Below, one piece after another: positions 56,033 to 64,000 of a DNA stretch of 64,000 nucleotides; the stretch's first letter is position 1, and each line of letters starts with the position of its first letter. Source of the DNA: Bremerella sp. JC817 (GTDB taxonomy: Bacteria; Planctomycetota; Planctomycetia; Pirellulales; Pirellulaceae). Under the pieces are notes generated by a model. That model saw only the letters and a program-made list of their open reading frames with translations, was not told the origin of the DNA and ran no database searches. The translations under genes and the position numbers were made by a program. The stretch is from NCBI RefSeq assembly GCF_040718835.1, contig NZ_JBFEFG010000267.1, positions 603,501-667,500 on the forward strand, in the 5' to 3' direction.

Positions 56033-59000
56033 CTAATGAAATTGCAAGAGCCCGAACTCGCTCGGTCCTAGCTCATAGACCGCCGAGGATGGCCATGCTT
56101 CGGTTCCTTCACCGACAATCACGCGTTGGGCAGCCATTGCCCAGGTATCGCCGGCGTGCAGATTCTGAGCGGAAAGTTCGCTCAACGGAATCGCCACTTC
56201 CACGGTCCAAGTATTGGCATCCTGGGTTGCCGCGACGAACCAGCGAGGATTCCAGCTCAGATTGCCCGCGAGCGATTCGGCCGACATCCCGCGATAATCG
56301 ACCGTAAAGCGATACGCGGTGGCATAGTCGCGGTCGAGGTCCAACAGCAGATGCACGCGGTCGCTTTGGGCCAGTTCGGCATCACGCGGGCGAGGCTGAT
56401 CGCCGGCCTGATCGTAGGTGAAGCCCTTCGACTTCATGCAGCGAACGGCGACATAAAGGAACTCGTTATCGTATCCCACCATCATCGCTGCCGGTGGAGC
56501 CCCGCGTTCTGGCGAAGTTGTTCCTGCCAGAAAGTCTTGCGGCCGACCAGTCTGCCAGAGGCGATCGTTCAGCTTGCCATCGAGGATAGGCTTTTCTTCG
56601 GTGTAACTGGCCGACATGATCGGAGCATCGATCCGGGCATTGCCGCGTCCCAAGACTAGTTCCCACTGAGCTCGGCGACACCAGGCATTGTCCTGGCCAA
56701 GATTCAACAACCGGCGAACATACGACTCGCCCTGCCGCGACAAGCCTTGCTCGGCATGCAATCGTTCCAGCAAAAATGCCAGCGATGGATCGGTCAGCAC
56801 GTGAGGCATCTTTTGGTTCAGTTCGGCGATCAACTCGCCTGCCCGTTGCCCTGGTTTCGTTGGCTTGGTGAAGTTCGTCGGATCGTTGAACGAGACCGTC
56901 GCGACTTCATTTTCAACTGGCTCCTCTTCCGGAGGAGCTTCGTTTTGCGTGGCCGTCGGTTCGGCGAACTCGACGGTCCCTTTCTGGGCTCGCTGGATCT
57001 CGGCACTAGCGTAATACCCTAGAAGCCACGCCGCCGAGTTTTCCGCCAGGACGTGGCTGGGGAACTTGCTGACAATCTGATGATGCATGTCTGCGGCTAA
57101 GGATAAGTTGCCGTTTTCATTCGCCTTGGCCGCCAGGTGCGAAAGGACTTCCACACTCCGGGCCGGGGGAAGTTCTTCCGACAAGCGAAGCATCTGCCCC
57201 AACAATAGGGCGCCTCGTTCCGGATCGCTGGCCGCGTGATTGATCATCTCGATCATGTTGCGTCGCTTCTGCGAAGTCCGCTGCAGCTTGGCGAGATCGA
57301 CGATCGGCATCTGCTGCGGCGATCGTCGAGCCCCTTTGCCATGCGGAACCGAAAGCCCGGAGAAAATATCGCTCAAACGATTCTCGAGTAGCCCCGAGGT
57401 TTGAATCAGCTTTAACTCCACCGTCGAGGGACCATCGGAGAGCTTTCCGCTAGCGATCCCTCGGGAAACGCCAGCATGCTCTGAGATCGACATCGCCAGC
57501 TGTGGCGAAATTTGGGTGGTGTTCAGGGTGATCAACCCGTTCTGACCTTCCGGCACCAGGCTACAAACACGCGGCACCGCCCAGGTCGACAGGTTCAGCT
57601 CTTCCATCTGTTCCGGGTAGTTCTGCGAATCGGCAGCCTTCTCGATCGCTCGTAACACGATCTGATTCACCAGGTAGGCCAGAGGCTGCTTGCCGGTCGG
57701 ATCGGCGAAGTCGGTCACGACCACGGTCGGTCGAAGCTGCCGAATGCGCTGGACCAGGTAGCTTTCGATTGCCGCCAGACCTTGACCGTCGTTTACGGCA
57801 TCCCAGCCGGCAACCAGCTTATTGCCACTGACCATCAATTGGGCGTCGTCGGTCGGAAACTGCCAAGCGGTGTAGCCGACGTTAGCACCGCTGTGCACCA
57901 TTGCGTCGTGCAGCGGAAGTCGCTTCTGGCCGGTCTGGTGTTTCGGTCGATTGACGATCTCGACACCGGTCAGGTATCCCTGGGTGCCGGCATGATGACT
58001 GATCAGTTCGTAAGGGACGATCGACGGATCGTGGAATAAGCCGAGCAAGGCCAGGCGTTCGCCCCCTTGCCGCTGGAGCTTCCAGGTCTTGCCCCCATCG
58101 GTCGTGATCAAAATGGTTCCGAGCGAGCCAACAGCCCAGCCCCGATTTTCGTCGCGGAAAAAGAAACCTTTGATGGTCGCCGTGGTCGGCAGCTTCTGTA
58201 CTGAAAACGTTTCGCCGCCATCGGCCGAGTGGAGCACGAAGCTGCCCGGGTCGCCAGCAATCCAGATGAACTTGCCTAAGCGTTCGACGGCGAAGTAATT
58301 CACCTGGCGGTTGGTTCGCGACAAAGGATCCGGCGCGATAACTTCCCAGGTAGTGCCAGAATCGGTGCTATTGAGGATCAAACCACCTTCGCCAACCGCG
58401 GTCGCATTGCTACTGCCGGCGACGACGATATCTTGCAAGTCACGCAGAGGATCGGCCGAGATGCTGGGAGCTCGGATCCCGCCGCGATCAGCCAGCGAGA
58501 CATTCCCTTCTGCCCCGGCCAACAGCAGTTCGCCGCTGGGGAGGGTGGCCATCTTATGGAAGCGTGTCGACTGAGTGCCAGGCAAACTTCGCCAACTACG
58601 GCCACCATCAGCTGTTTCAAACAAACCTGTCGGAAACATGTTCGATCGATTGCCGACCGCCCAGCCATGCCGGCTATCTTGAAAGCGAACACCGGTCAGC
58701 TTAGGCAGCGATTGCTCTGGCATCGACTCCCAGGTCATGCCGCCGTCGGAAGTGCGAAGCACCACACCGCGACTTTGCGAGCTGTAAGGCTGCTGAAAGC
58801 CCCCCACGACCCAGCCGCGTTGCGGGTCGGTGAAATGAATCGCATGCAGATGAGCGTCGGTGCCGGAAGCGATCGTGTCCCAGTGCTCGCCGCCGTCGCT
58901 GGTTTGCCAGATCGTGCCATGGTCGCCGACGGCAATCCCATGTCGATCGTCGACAAACGCGACGTCGTTCAATTGGGCGTCCGAATACCAGGTATCCAGC

Positions 59001-59122
59001 ACGGCACCTTCGACGGTTTCGATCATCAGGCCGACTGCTAGCATCGCGATGGTCTTCGCCAGCAATGCCGCGAAATAACGTCGACTACAGGTTGGAATGA
59101 GTCCGTTCATTCGCCGGGTCAC
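56033..59122 (-). CDS. Large secreted protein: Ycf48-like BNR repeats, degenerate PIG-L-like segment and C-terminal CBM9-like domain
   Basis: This 1029-aa precursor has a signal-anchor segment (ALLAKTIAMLAVGLMIETVEGA). Residues about 45-340 are Ycf48/BNR-type beta-propeller repeats (DVAFVDDRHGIAVGDHGTIWQTSDGG and GWVVGGFQQPY-like phrases recur). Residues about 350-570 loosely resemble a LmbE/PIG-L deacetylase fold (ELISHHAGTQGYLTG, QLRPTVVVTDFADPTG) but without its metal histidines. The last 170 residues, from about ASYTEEKPILDGKLNDRLWQ, form a family-9-like carbohydrate-binding domain. It is probably periplasmic or outer-membrane linked; role unknown. Confidence 0.85.
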   Translation of the reverse strand: MTRRMNGLIPTCSRRYFAALLAKTIAMLAVGLMIETVEGAVLDTWYSDAQLNDVAFVDDRHGIAVGDHGTIWQTSDGGEHWDTIASGTDAHLHAIHFTDPQRGWVVGGFQQPYSSQSRGVVLRTSDGGMTWESMPEQSLPKLTGVRFQDSRHGWAVGNRSNMFPTGLFETADGGRSWRSLPGTQSTRFHKMATLPSGELLLAGAEGNVSLADRGGIRAPSISADPLRDLQDIVVAGSSNATAVGEGGLILNSTDSGTTWEVIAPDPLSRTNRQVNYFAVERLGKFIWIAGDPGSFVLHSADGGETFSVQKLPTTATIKGFFFRDENRGWAVGSLGTILITTDGGKTWKLQRQGGERLALLGLFHDPSIVPYELISHHAGTQGYLTGVEIVNRPKHQTGQKRLPLHDAMVHSGANVGYTAWQFPTDDAQLMVSGNKLVAGWDAVNDGQGLAAIESYLVQRIRQLRPTVVVTDFADPTGKQPLAYLVNQIVLRAIEKAADSQNYPEQMEELNLSTWAVPRVCSLVPEGQNGLITLNTTQISPQLAMSISEHAGVSRGIASGKLSDGPSTVELKLIQTSGLLENRLSDIFSGLSVPHGKGARRSPQQMPIVDLAKLQRTSQKRRNMIEMINHAASDPERGALLLGQMLRLSEELPPARSVEVLSHLAAKANENGNLSLAADMHHQIVSKFPSHVLAENSAAWLLGYYASAEIQRAQKGTVEFAEPTATQNEAPPEEEPVENEVATVSFNDPTNFTKPTKPGQRAGELIAELNQKMPHVLTDPSLAFLLERLHAEQGLSRQGESYVRRLLNLGQDNAWCRRAQWELVLGRGNARIDAPIMSASYTEEKPILDGKLNDRLWQTGRPQDFLAGTTSPERGAPPAAMMVGYDNEFLYVAVRCMKSKGFTYDQAGDQPRPRDAELAQSDRVHLLLDLDRDYATAYRFTVDYRGMSAESLAGNLSWNPRWFVAATQDANTWTVEVAIPLSELSAQNLHAGDTWAMAAQRVIVGEGTEAWPSSAVYELGPSEFGLLQFH

Positions 59123-59287
59123 GATAGCTAAGTAGAGAAATGGTCCGAGGATTGGGACGGAATCTTAGAAGAATTCGCATTTTCGTGCCAATCCGGTTCG
59201 TCCGACTTTAGAGAATTCTTGCGAACCAAATCGAGAAAAGTGCGATAAACAGTTAGAAGTCACCACACTTTTCTGGGGGAACCGCCG

Positions 59288-60067
59288 ATGCCAGCACGAA
59301 ATTGGGGAATCGTGGCGATGCTTGTTGTCGGCATCAGCACTGGCCTCCCGGCTATCGTAACGGCAGCACCCCAGGCCGATATCGAAAAACTTCTGTCCCC
59401 CATTCTGGAAGATGCGGTCCGCCGCTCGCTCCCCAATTCGTTCAAAGACGAGTCGGACTGGAACCAGACCCACGACTTCACCAAGCGGTTGAAGGTTCGT
59501 GGCAAATGGAACGACTTACGGCTGGAACGTGTCCGCGAAGCGAAGAACCATGGCGACTGGGTCCGTTACCTGGGGCATATCGAAGATCCGAAGCAACATG
59601 TCGAGATCTGGATCGAACAGTTGAACGTCGGTCCGACTCGGTCGACCTGCCAGATCCATGCCCGCGTTCAATTCCAGGGGGAAGCCGAATATCAGCAGTG
59701 GGTCCGGGGCGTTCGCCTGTTGGGCGTGAGCGTCGTCGCCGAAGGCACCGTCAAGATTCGCCTCGATGTGCAGCTCGACAGCAAATGGAACATGGCCAGC
59801 CTGCTCGGCTCGGCCGAACTGACTCCGCACGTCACCGGCGGGCAGATCGATCTCGAGCGGTTCTATGTCCACCGCATTGGCAAAGCTCACGGCGAAGTCG
59901 CCGAGCAAATTGGCGAGCAGCTCGAAGGAACGCTGGCCAAGAAGCTTTCTGGCAAGCAGGAAAAGCTGGTCCGCGAGGCCAACAAGGCAATCGGCAAGCA
60001 GTTGGAAGATGGCAAGGTGAAGATCGATCTCGTGCAGCTGCTACGCGACAAACTGAAGGACTCGTAA
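59288..60067 (+). CDS. Secreted protein of unknown function
   Basis: This 259-aa precursor has a signal peptide (GIVAMLVVGISTGLPAIVTAA). The mature protein is rich in beta-strand patterns in the middle (RSTCQIHARVQFQGEAEYQQW, GVSVVAEGTVKIRLDVQLDS) and ends with helices (QIGEQLEGTLAKKLSGKQ, AIGKQLEDGKVKIDLVQLL). The alternating helix/beta arrangement resembles lipid- or hydrophobic-ligand-binding (BPI/TULIP-like or DUF4403-like) proteins, but I cannot confirm this. It is probably monocistronic; bioF starts 89 nt later. A GGGGA ribosome binding site precedes the ATG. Confidence 0.7.
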   Translation: MPARNWGIVAMLVVGISTGLPAIVTAAPQADIEKLLSPILEDAVRRSLPNSFKDESDWNQTHDFTKRLKVRGKWNDLRLERVREAKNHGDWVRYLGHIEDPKQHVEIWIEQLNVGPTRSTCQIHARVQFQGEAEYQQWVRGVRLLGVSVVAEGTVKIRLDVQLDSKWNMASLLGSAELTPHVTGGQIDLERFYVHRIGKAHGEVAEQIGEQLEGTLAKKLSGKQEKLVREANKAIGKQLEDGKVKIDLVQLLRDKLKDS

Positions 60068-60156
60068 CGAGTTTCCGCCGCGAATTCCTCCCCGCTTTAT
60101 GCATCTGCCTGGCAACTAGATAATGAGGGGCGTCCCTATTATCGAAGAGCCATTGC

Positions 60157-61320
60157 ATGTTTGACCCACTCTCCTGGATTCCTGAACAGCTTGAACTGCT
60201 GAATTCGCTCGAGCGCCGCCGTGCTGTACATACCCGAGCGACGCAGCAAGGAGCGACCATTATCTGGAAGGATGGCACGCTGCTCAACTTCAGCAGCAAC
60301 GACTATCTGAACCTCGCCGCGGACCCGCGCCTTCAAGAAGCGGCCCAGTTGGCGATCGCCAGAGAAGGGTGGGGGAGTGGCGCGAGTCCTTTGATCACCG
60401 GAAGAGGTGAGGCCCAAACGGCCCTGGAAGAAGCCCTCGCCAAGTTCGAGGGAACGGAAGCGGCTTTAACGTTCGCCAGTGGTTTCGCCGCCAACGCAGG
60501 CACCATCGACGCGCTGACCGATCGGGGCGATGTGATCCTCAGCGACGAAAAGAATCACGCCAGCATCATTGACGGAACACGGCTCTCGAAAGCAACGGTC
60601 CGCGTTTACCCTCATCGCGATGTCGCCTATCTCGAAAACCTGTTAAAGCAGTGTGGCACGTTTCGTCGGCGACTTATCGTCACCGATACGTTGTTCAGCA
60701 TGGATGGCACGGTCGCTCCGCTCGATCAACTGGCCGATCTGGCCGAGAAGTATGAAGCGATGCTGATGGTGGACGAGGCGCACGCCACCGGTGTCTTCGG
60801 CCAGCAAGGCCGAGGGTTGTGTGAACAGTACGGCATCGAAGACCGCGTGCCGATTCGTGTCGGAACGTTCAGCAAAGCACTCGGTGGCCATGGCGGGTTT
60901 GTCGTCGGTAGCCGTGCGCTCGTTGATTGGCTGGTGAATCGATCGCGACCCTATATCTTCTCGACGGCAGCCCCAGCCGCGAATGCCGCTGCGATGTTGG
61001 CGTCGCTTGAAATCATTCAGCAGGAACCGGAACGCCGCGTCGCTGTCTTGGCGATGGCCGATCAATTACGTGTCCGGCTGCGGGAACTGGGTTGGAGCCT
61101 GGGAGATAGTCAGACGCAGATCATTCCGGTGATCGTCGGGACGGAAGGCCTGGCGATGGATCTTTCAGCTCGCCTGCTGAAGCTGGGCATCATGGTCCCA
61201 GGGATTCGTCCGCCGTCGGTGCCGGAAGGGGAGTGTCTCTTACGGATCAGTCTTTCTTTTGGCCACTCGCAGCAGCACCTGGACACGTTGGTCGACGCCA
61301 TGGCTAAGATTCGTCCCTAA
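60157..61320 (+). CDS. bioF: 8-amino-7-oxononanoate synthase (BioF)
   Basis: This 387-aa PLP enzyme of the alpha-oxoamine synthase family condenses pimeloyl-ACP or -CoA with L-alanine in biotin synthesis. Features are NFSSNDYLNLAADPRL, GSGASPLITGRGEAQTALE, ALTFASGFAANAGTI, DEKNHASIIDG, the Asp-Glu-His triad of VDEAHATGVFG and the PLP Lys in GTFSKALGGHGGFV. No other bio genes are near. Related enzymes make 2-amino-3-ketobutyrate or sphingoid bases, so biotin synthesis is likely but not certain. Confidence 0.9.
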   Translation: MFDPLSWIPEQLELLNSLERRRAVHTRATQQGATIIWKDGTLLNFSSNDYLNLAADPRLQEAAQLAIAREGWGSGASPLITGRGEAQTALEEALAKFEGTEAALTFASGFAANAGTIDALTDRGDVILSDEKNHASIIDGTRLSKATVRVYPHRDVAYLENLLKQCGTFRRRLIVTDTLFSMDGTVAPLDQLADLAEKYEAMLMVDEAHATGVFGQQGRGLCEQYGIEDRVPIRVGTFSKALGGHGGFVVGSRALVDWLVNRSRPYIFSTAAPAANAAAMLASLEIIQQEPERRVAVLAMADQLRVRLRELGWSLGDSQTQIIPVIVGTEGLAMDLSARLLKLGIMVPGIRPPSVPEGECLLRISLSFGHSQQHLDTLVDAMAKIRP

Positions 61321-61402
61321 GGGAAGCGAGTTGAGGACGAATACCCTGGTGGATATCATTCCCAAGTAACCGAACTCCATTTCTGGCCTAGGAGCCTTTA
61401 CC

Positions 61403-61891
61403 ATTCGTATTCTTGCGACCTTACTGGTGTTGTTCGTCACGGTTCCGATCGTAGAACTGACGCTCTTGCTGTGGCTGTCGCACTATGAGGGCTGGCTGGT
61501 CACGATCGGCGTGGTGCTGTTTACCGGCATCCTGGGAACCTTGCTGGCACGCAGCCAGGGGTTCACGACATGGCAGAAAATTCAGGCCCAGCTAGCGGCT
61601 GGACAGATGCCTGGCAGTGCCGTCGCCGACGCCGCCATGATCTTCAGTGCCGGTGCTTTGCTGATGACGCCAGGCCTGCTGACCGATGCCTTGGGCTTCG
61701 CATTGCTGATCCCACCTTGCCGGCAGTGGCTGAAAACGAAACTGCTGGCCTGGGCAAAGGCGAACATGCACATCCAGACCACGACGACCGTCAACGGGCA
61801 GACGACGACCTACACCAACACGCCCGGTCACTCGCAAGTGATCGATTCGTATGTCGTTCCGAAGGAAGAGCCTCAGAAGCTGGAAGAATAA
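61403..61891 (+). CDS. fxsA: FxsA family membrane protein, probable ATT start
   Basis: This 162-aa protein, if started at the ATT at 61403, has AGGAG (61390-61394) 8 nt upstream and the N-terminus IRILATLLVLFVTVPIVELTLLL, which fits the family. Starting at the GTG at 61427 would remove half of helix 1 and leave no ribosome binding site. Membrane helices lie at about 5-24, 33-50 and 80-105, with GILGTLLARSQGFTTWQKIQ and FSAGALLMTPGLLTDALGF as the FxsA signature. FxsA suppresses exclusion of phage T7 by the F plasmid in E. coli; its normal role is unclear. A Thr-rich tail (TTTTVNGQTTTYTN) ends the protein. Confidence 0.85.
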   Translation: MRILATLLVLFVTVPIVELTLLLWLSHYEGWLVTIGVVLFTGILGTLLARSQGFTTWQKIQAQLAAGQMPGSAVADAAMIFSAGALLMTPGLLTDALGFALLIPPCRQWLKTKLLAWAKANMHIQTTTTVNGQTTTYTNTPGHSQVIDSYVVPKEEPQKLEE

Positions 61892-61896
61892 AAAAA

Positions 61897-61924
61897 GCGG
61901 CCCCGATCCCAAGATCGGAGCCGC
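61897..61924. terminator. Bidirectional terminator between fxsA and the FlhA-domain gene
   Basis: GCGGC-C-CCGATC (61897-61908) pairs with GATCGG-A-GCCGC (61913-61924) with one C-A mismatch. On the minus strand a T-run follows (the A-run 61891-61896 of the plus strand), so it mainly terminates the FlhA-domain gene; plus-strand termination is weaker. Confidence 0.8.
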
Positions 61925-61951
61925 CCTTTCAGGGAGACCGAGGTCATTTAC

Positions 61952-63463
61952 TTAGCGTGGCCGGCGAGGTGGTAATTCCTCGGCAATGTGCTCGCTCATC
62001 TTCCCTTTCGGGCGATACGTAGCGTCCGATGCCACCGCCGCATGAGCAGGTCGCTTGGCAGCCGGTTCGAGGGCCCCGACTTCCTCTGGCGAAATCAACG
62101 ACTGCCAGAAGATCTCGTTGCTGCGTGGCACTTCGGCCAGGCTGAGCACCGTGATTTGTGGGAAGTGCGGTGACAAAATCTGCCACAATCGCGAGCGAAT
62201 CGTCGACGACACAATCATCGCCACCGGTCGCTGCTGTTCGTCCAGACGTTGGAACGTATCGCGAAGCATGTCGACCATGCGTTCCATCCAGCCACGAATT
62301 TGTCGGCCGGCATCTTCGTCGGTCATCTGCTGGAGCGATGTTTCCAGATCGCGATCGAGCCCGACGCCATGCACGCGCCCATCTGGATCGAGGAACTTCT
62401 GAATCAACTGCCGACCGAGACGAACTCGGACCATGCTGACCAGCGTTTCGACATCCTGGTTGCGACTGCCATGCAGTGCCAGAATCTCGACGATGCGGGT
62501 GAAGTTCTTAATCGAGATCCCTTCTTCCAGCAGTCGTCGCAGCACGGCATGCAGCACCGAGACAGAAACGGGGCTGGATCGAATCTCGTCGAACTCGCCC
62601 GGGTTGCGGTCTCGGAGCCGCTCGAGCATTTCGCGAACGTCCCCCAGCGTCAGGATCTCGTGGGCATGACGCCGTAGCGTCTCTTGCAGGTGGGTCACAA
62701 TCAGCATCGAAGGATCAATCACCAGGTAACCGAGTTGTTCAGCTTCCTGACGCTGCTCGGCTGGGATCCAGATGCCTGGACCACCGAAGGTCGGATCGAT
62801 ACCTCGCACTCCTTGGAGGGTCCCGCTCGAGGTACCCATGTCGAGCGCCAGGTGCTGCCCCGGTCCGAGACGACCACGAGCGACTTCGCACTGATCGATT
62901 AGAATGCGATATTCCTGATCCCCCAGTTCCAGCGAGTCTCGTAATCGGAGCCGCGGAATGATCACGCCCAGGGTGTCCGCCAGGTGGCAACGAATTGCGG
63001 AAGTCCGCTGCATGATCTCCGACGTATCGGGATGCACCAGCTTGACCAGCTTTCCACCCATCTCGAGCGTGAGCCGATCGATCTCTAAGAATGGTTCCCA
63101 CGGCTCGTGGGTAGGTTCTTCGACCGTCGCAGACTGAATCTCGGCCATCGGCAACGACGACGGCGTCTGGAAATCAGGTAAGACCGGCAAATCAAGTAAG
63201 TCACCGTCGGTGCAGCGAATCGCCACGATATGGTGAAAATGAACCAGGGCTTCCGCACCATCCCCGGTGCCGGCTTGATCAGAGTAATCTGCCACAGAGC
63301 TAGACCATGGCGAGTCCTCCGATTCTTGCGAAGTGGAGGCATTAATCAGGCGAACACAGTCTTCGTAGACTGCCGCTAATTCGCCACGTAATCGAACGTG
63401 GCCGAAGGTCGATACATTAACTTCCCTGCCGATGTAACGAGCCAGAATCGACGCATAATCCAT
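61952..63463 (-). CDS. Soluble protein with FlhA (FHIPEP) cytoplasmic domain and Sm-like N-terminal domain
   Basis: This 503-aa protein has no membrane helix. From about residue 122 it matches the cytoplasmic domain of the flagellar/type III export gate FlhA: FLEIDRLTLEMGGKLVKL, IRCHLADTLGVIIPRLRLRDSL, EVARGRLGPGQHLALDMG, FGGPGIWIPAEQRQEAEQLG and THLQETLRRHAHEILTLGDV, then SVLHAVLRRLLEEGISI. The 330-residue membrane part of normal FlhA is absent. The first 95 residues (YIGREVNVSTFGHVRLRGEL, YEDCVRLINA, HFHHIVAI) have the strand pattern of an Sm/LSm-like fold. No flagellar or secretion genes are adjacent. Function unknown. Confidence 0.88.
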   Translation of the reverse strand: MDYASILARYIGREVNVSTFGHVRLRGELAAVYEDCVRLINASTSQESEDSPWSSSVADYSDQAGTGDGAEALVHFHHIVAIRCTDGDLLDLPVLPDFQTPSSLPMAEIQSATVEEPTHEPWEPFLEIDRLTLEMGGKLVKLVHPDTSEIMQRTSAIRCHLADTLGVIIPRLRLRDSLELGDQEYRILIDQCEVARGRLGPGQHLALDMGTSSGTLQGVRGIDPTFGGPGIWIPAEQRQEAEQLGYLVIDPSMLIVTHLQETLRRHAHEILTLGDVREMLERLRDRNPGEFDEIRSSPVSVSVLHAVLRRLLEEGISIKNFTRIVEILALHGSRNQDVETLVSMVRVRLGRQLIQKFLDPDGRVHGVGLDRDLETSLQQMTDEDAGRQIRGWMERMVDMLRDTFQRLDEQQRPVAMIVSSTIRSRLWQILSPHFPQITVLSLAEVPRSNEIFWQSLISPEEVGALEPAAKRPAHAAVASDATYRPKGKMSEHIAEELPPRRPR

Positions 63464-64000
63464 TGAGAACCTCTACTGTCCCAAAGTTGCACGACTTGGA
63501 CTTCGCAACGATCCGCGAAACCGCTTCCATGTTAAGTGCGATTGTAGACAGGGCCCCATTCCAGCGGCAACTCAAAGACAAGAGATTTTCAATGAATGCG
63601 GTATCCACCTGGGGTGACTTTCCGGAGAGGCAAAGTTCTGGCGAAGGTTCCAGGAAGGTTTGCCAAAGCAGAAGCGGAAGAATACGCGTTCGCTTCGGAA
63701 TCGGAACCAGAATCATGGCAGGCGTATTGGACATATTTGTTGTTAATGGCCAGCCTGGTTCAGGTCGCCCAGTCCGCAGCAGCAACAGCGGCTGAGCCCT
63801 GTTTTCCCGAGCATCTTTCCGCCGTCAGTCCGCCGACCGAGGGTCCCCAGGCCGAACCCTTCGCGGCGCGAACTGTCCTTGGGGAAGGGTCCTCGTATAA
63901 TTCCTTAGACCACGAAATTGCTCCCAGGCGGCTATTGTCTGCATCCCTCCTATTTTCCCGAAAATTGCGCAAGATCAAAAAAGCGGGGTTTTCGCGGCAT
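63464..64000 (+). other. Non-coding right end of window with TATAAT and inverted repeats
   Basis: Overlapping frames here (63463-63795 plus, 63417-63785 minus, 63760-63978 minus) have no family resemblance or ribosome binding site and look like noise. The upstream end should hold the promoter of the FlhA-domain gene. A TATAAT occurs at 63896-63901 without a clear -35. ACCCTTC (63856-63862) can pair with GAAGGGT (63884-63890). A gene or RNA could begin beyond the right edge. Confidence 0.4.

Noticed and set aside
63463..63795. 110-codon frame at the right end of the window
   Set aside because: Composition is unlike the neighbouring proteins, there is no good start site, and an equally long frame lies on the opposite strand.

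Overview
The window reads as one chromosomal stretch of a planctomycete, most likely a marine member of the Pirellulaceae (Blastopirellula, Bremerella or Rhodopirellula relatives). Signs of this are the PVC-type beta-propeller and c-heme proteins, a DUF1080 protein, an ECF sigma factor paired with a membrane Ser/Thr kinase, a glucosyl-3-phosphoglycerate/mannosylglucosylglycerate-type solute cluster, and moderately high, even GC content. About 54 protein genes fill nearly all of it. I saw no rRNA, tRNA, CRISPR array, transposase or prophage. Family names come from motifs read by eye; no database search was run. Layout: 1-3.4 kb holds the end of a U32 peptidase gene, rdgB, and a minus-strand run of three small membrane proteins, two of them paralogues. 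3.6-8.1 kb has a glycosyltransferase, glutamate dehydrogenase and a DUF885 metallopeptidase. 8.2-12.4 kb is a tightly overlapping lipid-modification operon (DUF1295, FAD oxidoreductase, DUF1365, cyclopropane-fatty-acid synthase). 12.4-18.2 kb carries a polysaccharide flippase, a GT2 enzyme, a nitrilase, an unusual 0.67-kb non-coding region full of hairpins, folK with a C-terminal extension, a DUF2007 gene and a response regulator. 18.4-25.4 kb has a lipoprotein alpha/beta hydrolase and a pair of secreted PVC-type proteins. 25.5-27.8 kb is the ECF sigma/kinase pair. 27.9-34.7 kb is a five-gene glycoside operon (GT, HAD phosphatase, GT, GH13_18 phosphorylase, GpgS) that probably makes and recycles a glucosylglycerate-based compatible solute. 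34.8-41.7 kb has a DUF1080 protein, a metal-transport block (CorA-like protein, ZIP transporter, P1B-ATPase) and a PadR regulator with its membrane partner. 41.8-44.1 kb holds pgk, a DinB-like protein and crcB. 44.3-48.9 kb has a lipoprotein, a PYROXD2-like oxidoreductase and a CBM9-like protein. 49-51 kb is btaB/btaA for betaine lipid synthesis. 51.3-53.5 kb is a bufferin-type copper-RiPP operon (DUF2063, DUF692 and a Cys-rich Tat-dependent precursor). 53.6-64 kb has a SufS-like desulfurase, a divergent RNase HII, a large Ycf48-like protein, a secreted protein of unknown function, bioF, fxsA and a membrane-less FlhA C-domain protein. The most unusual items are that soluble FlhA-domain protein with a possible Sm-like N-terminus, the bufferin operon whose precursor has a Tat signal ending in a Cys, the structured and apparently bistable RNA region upstream of folK, and the solute operon that includes a phosphorylase.
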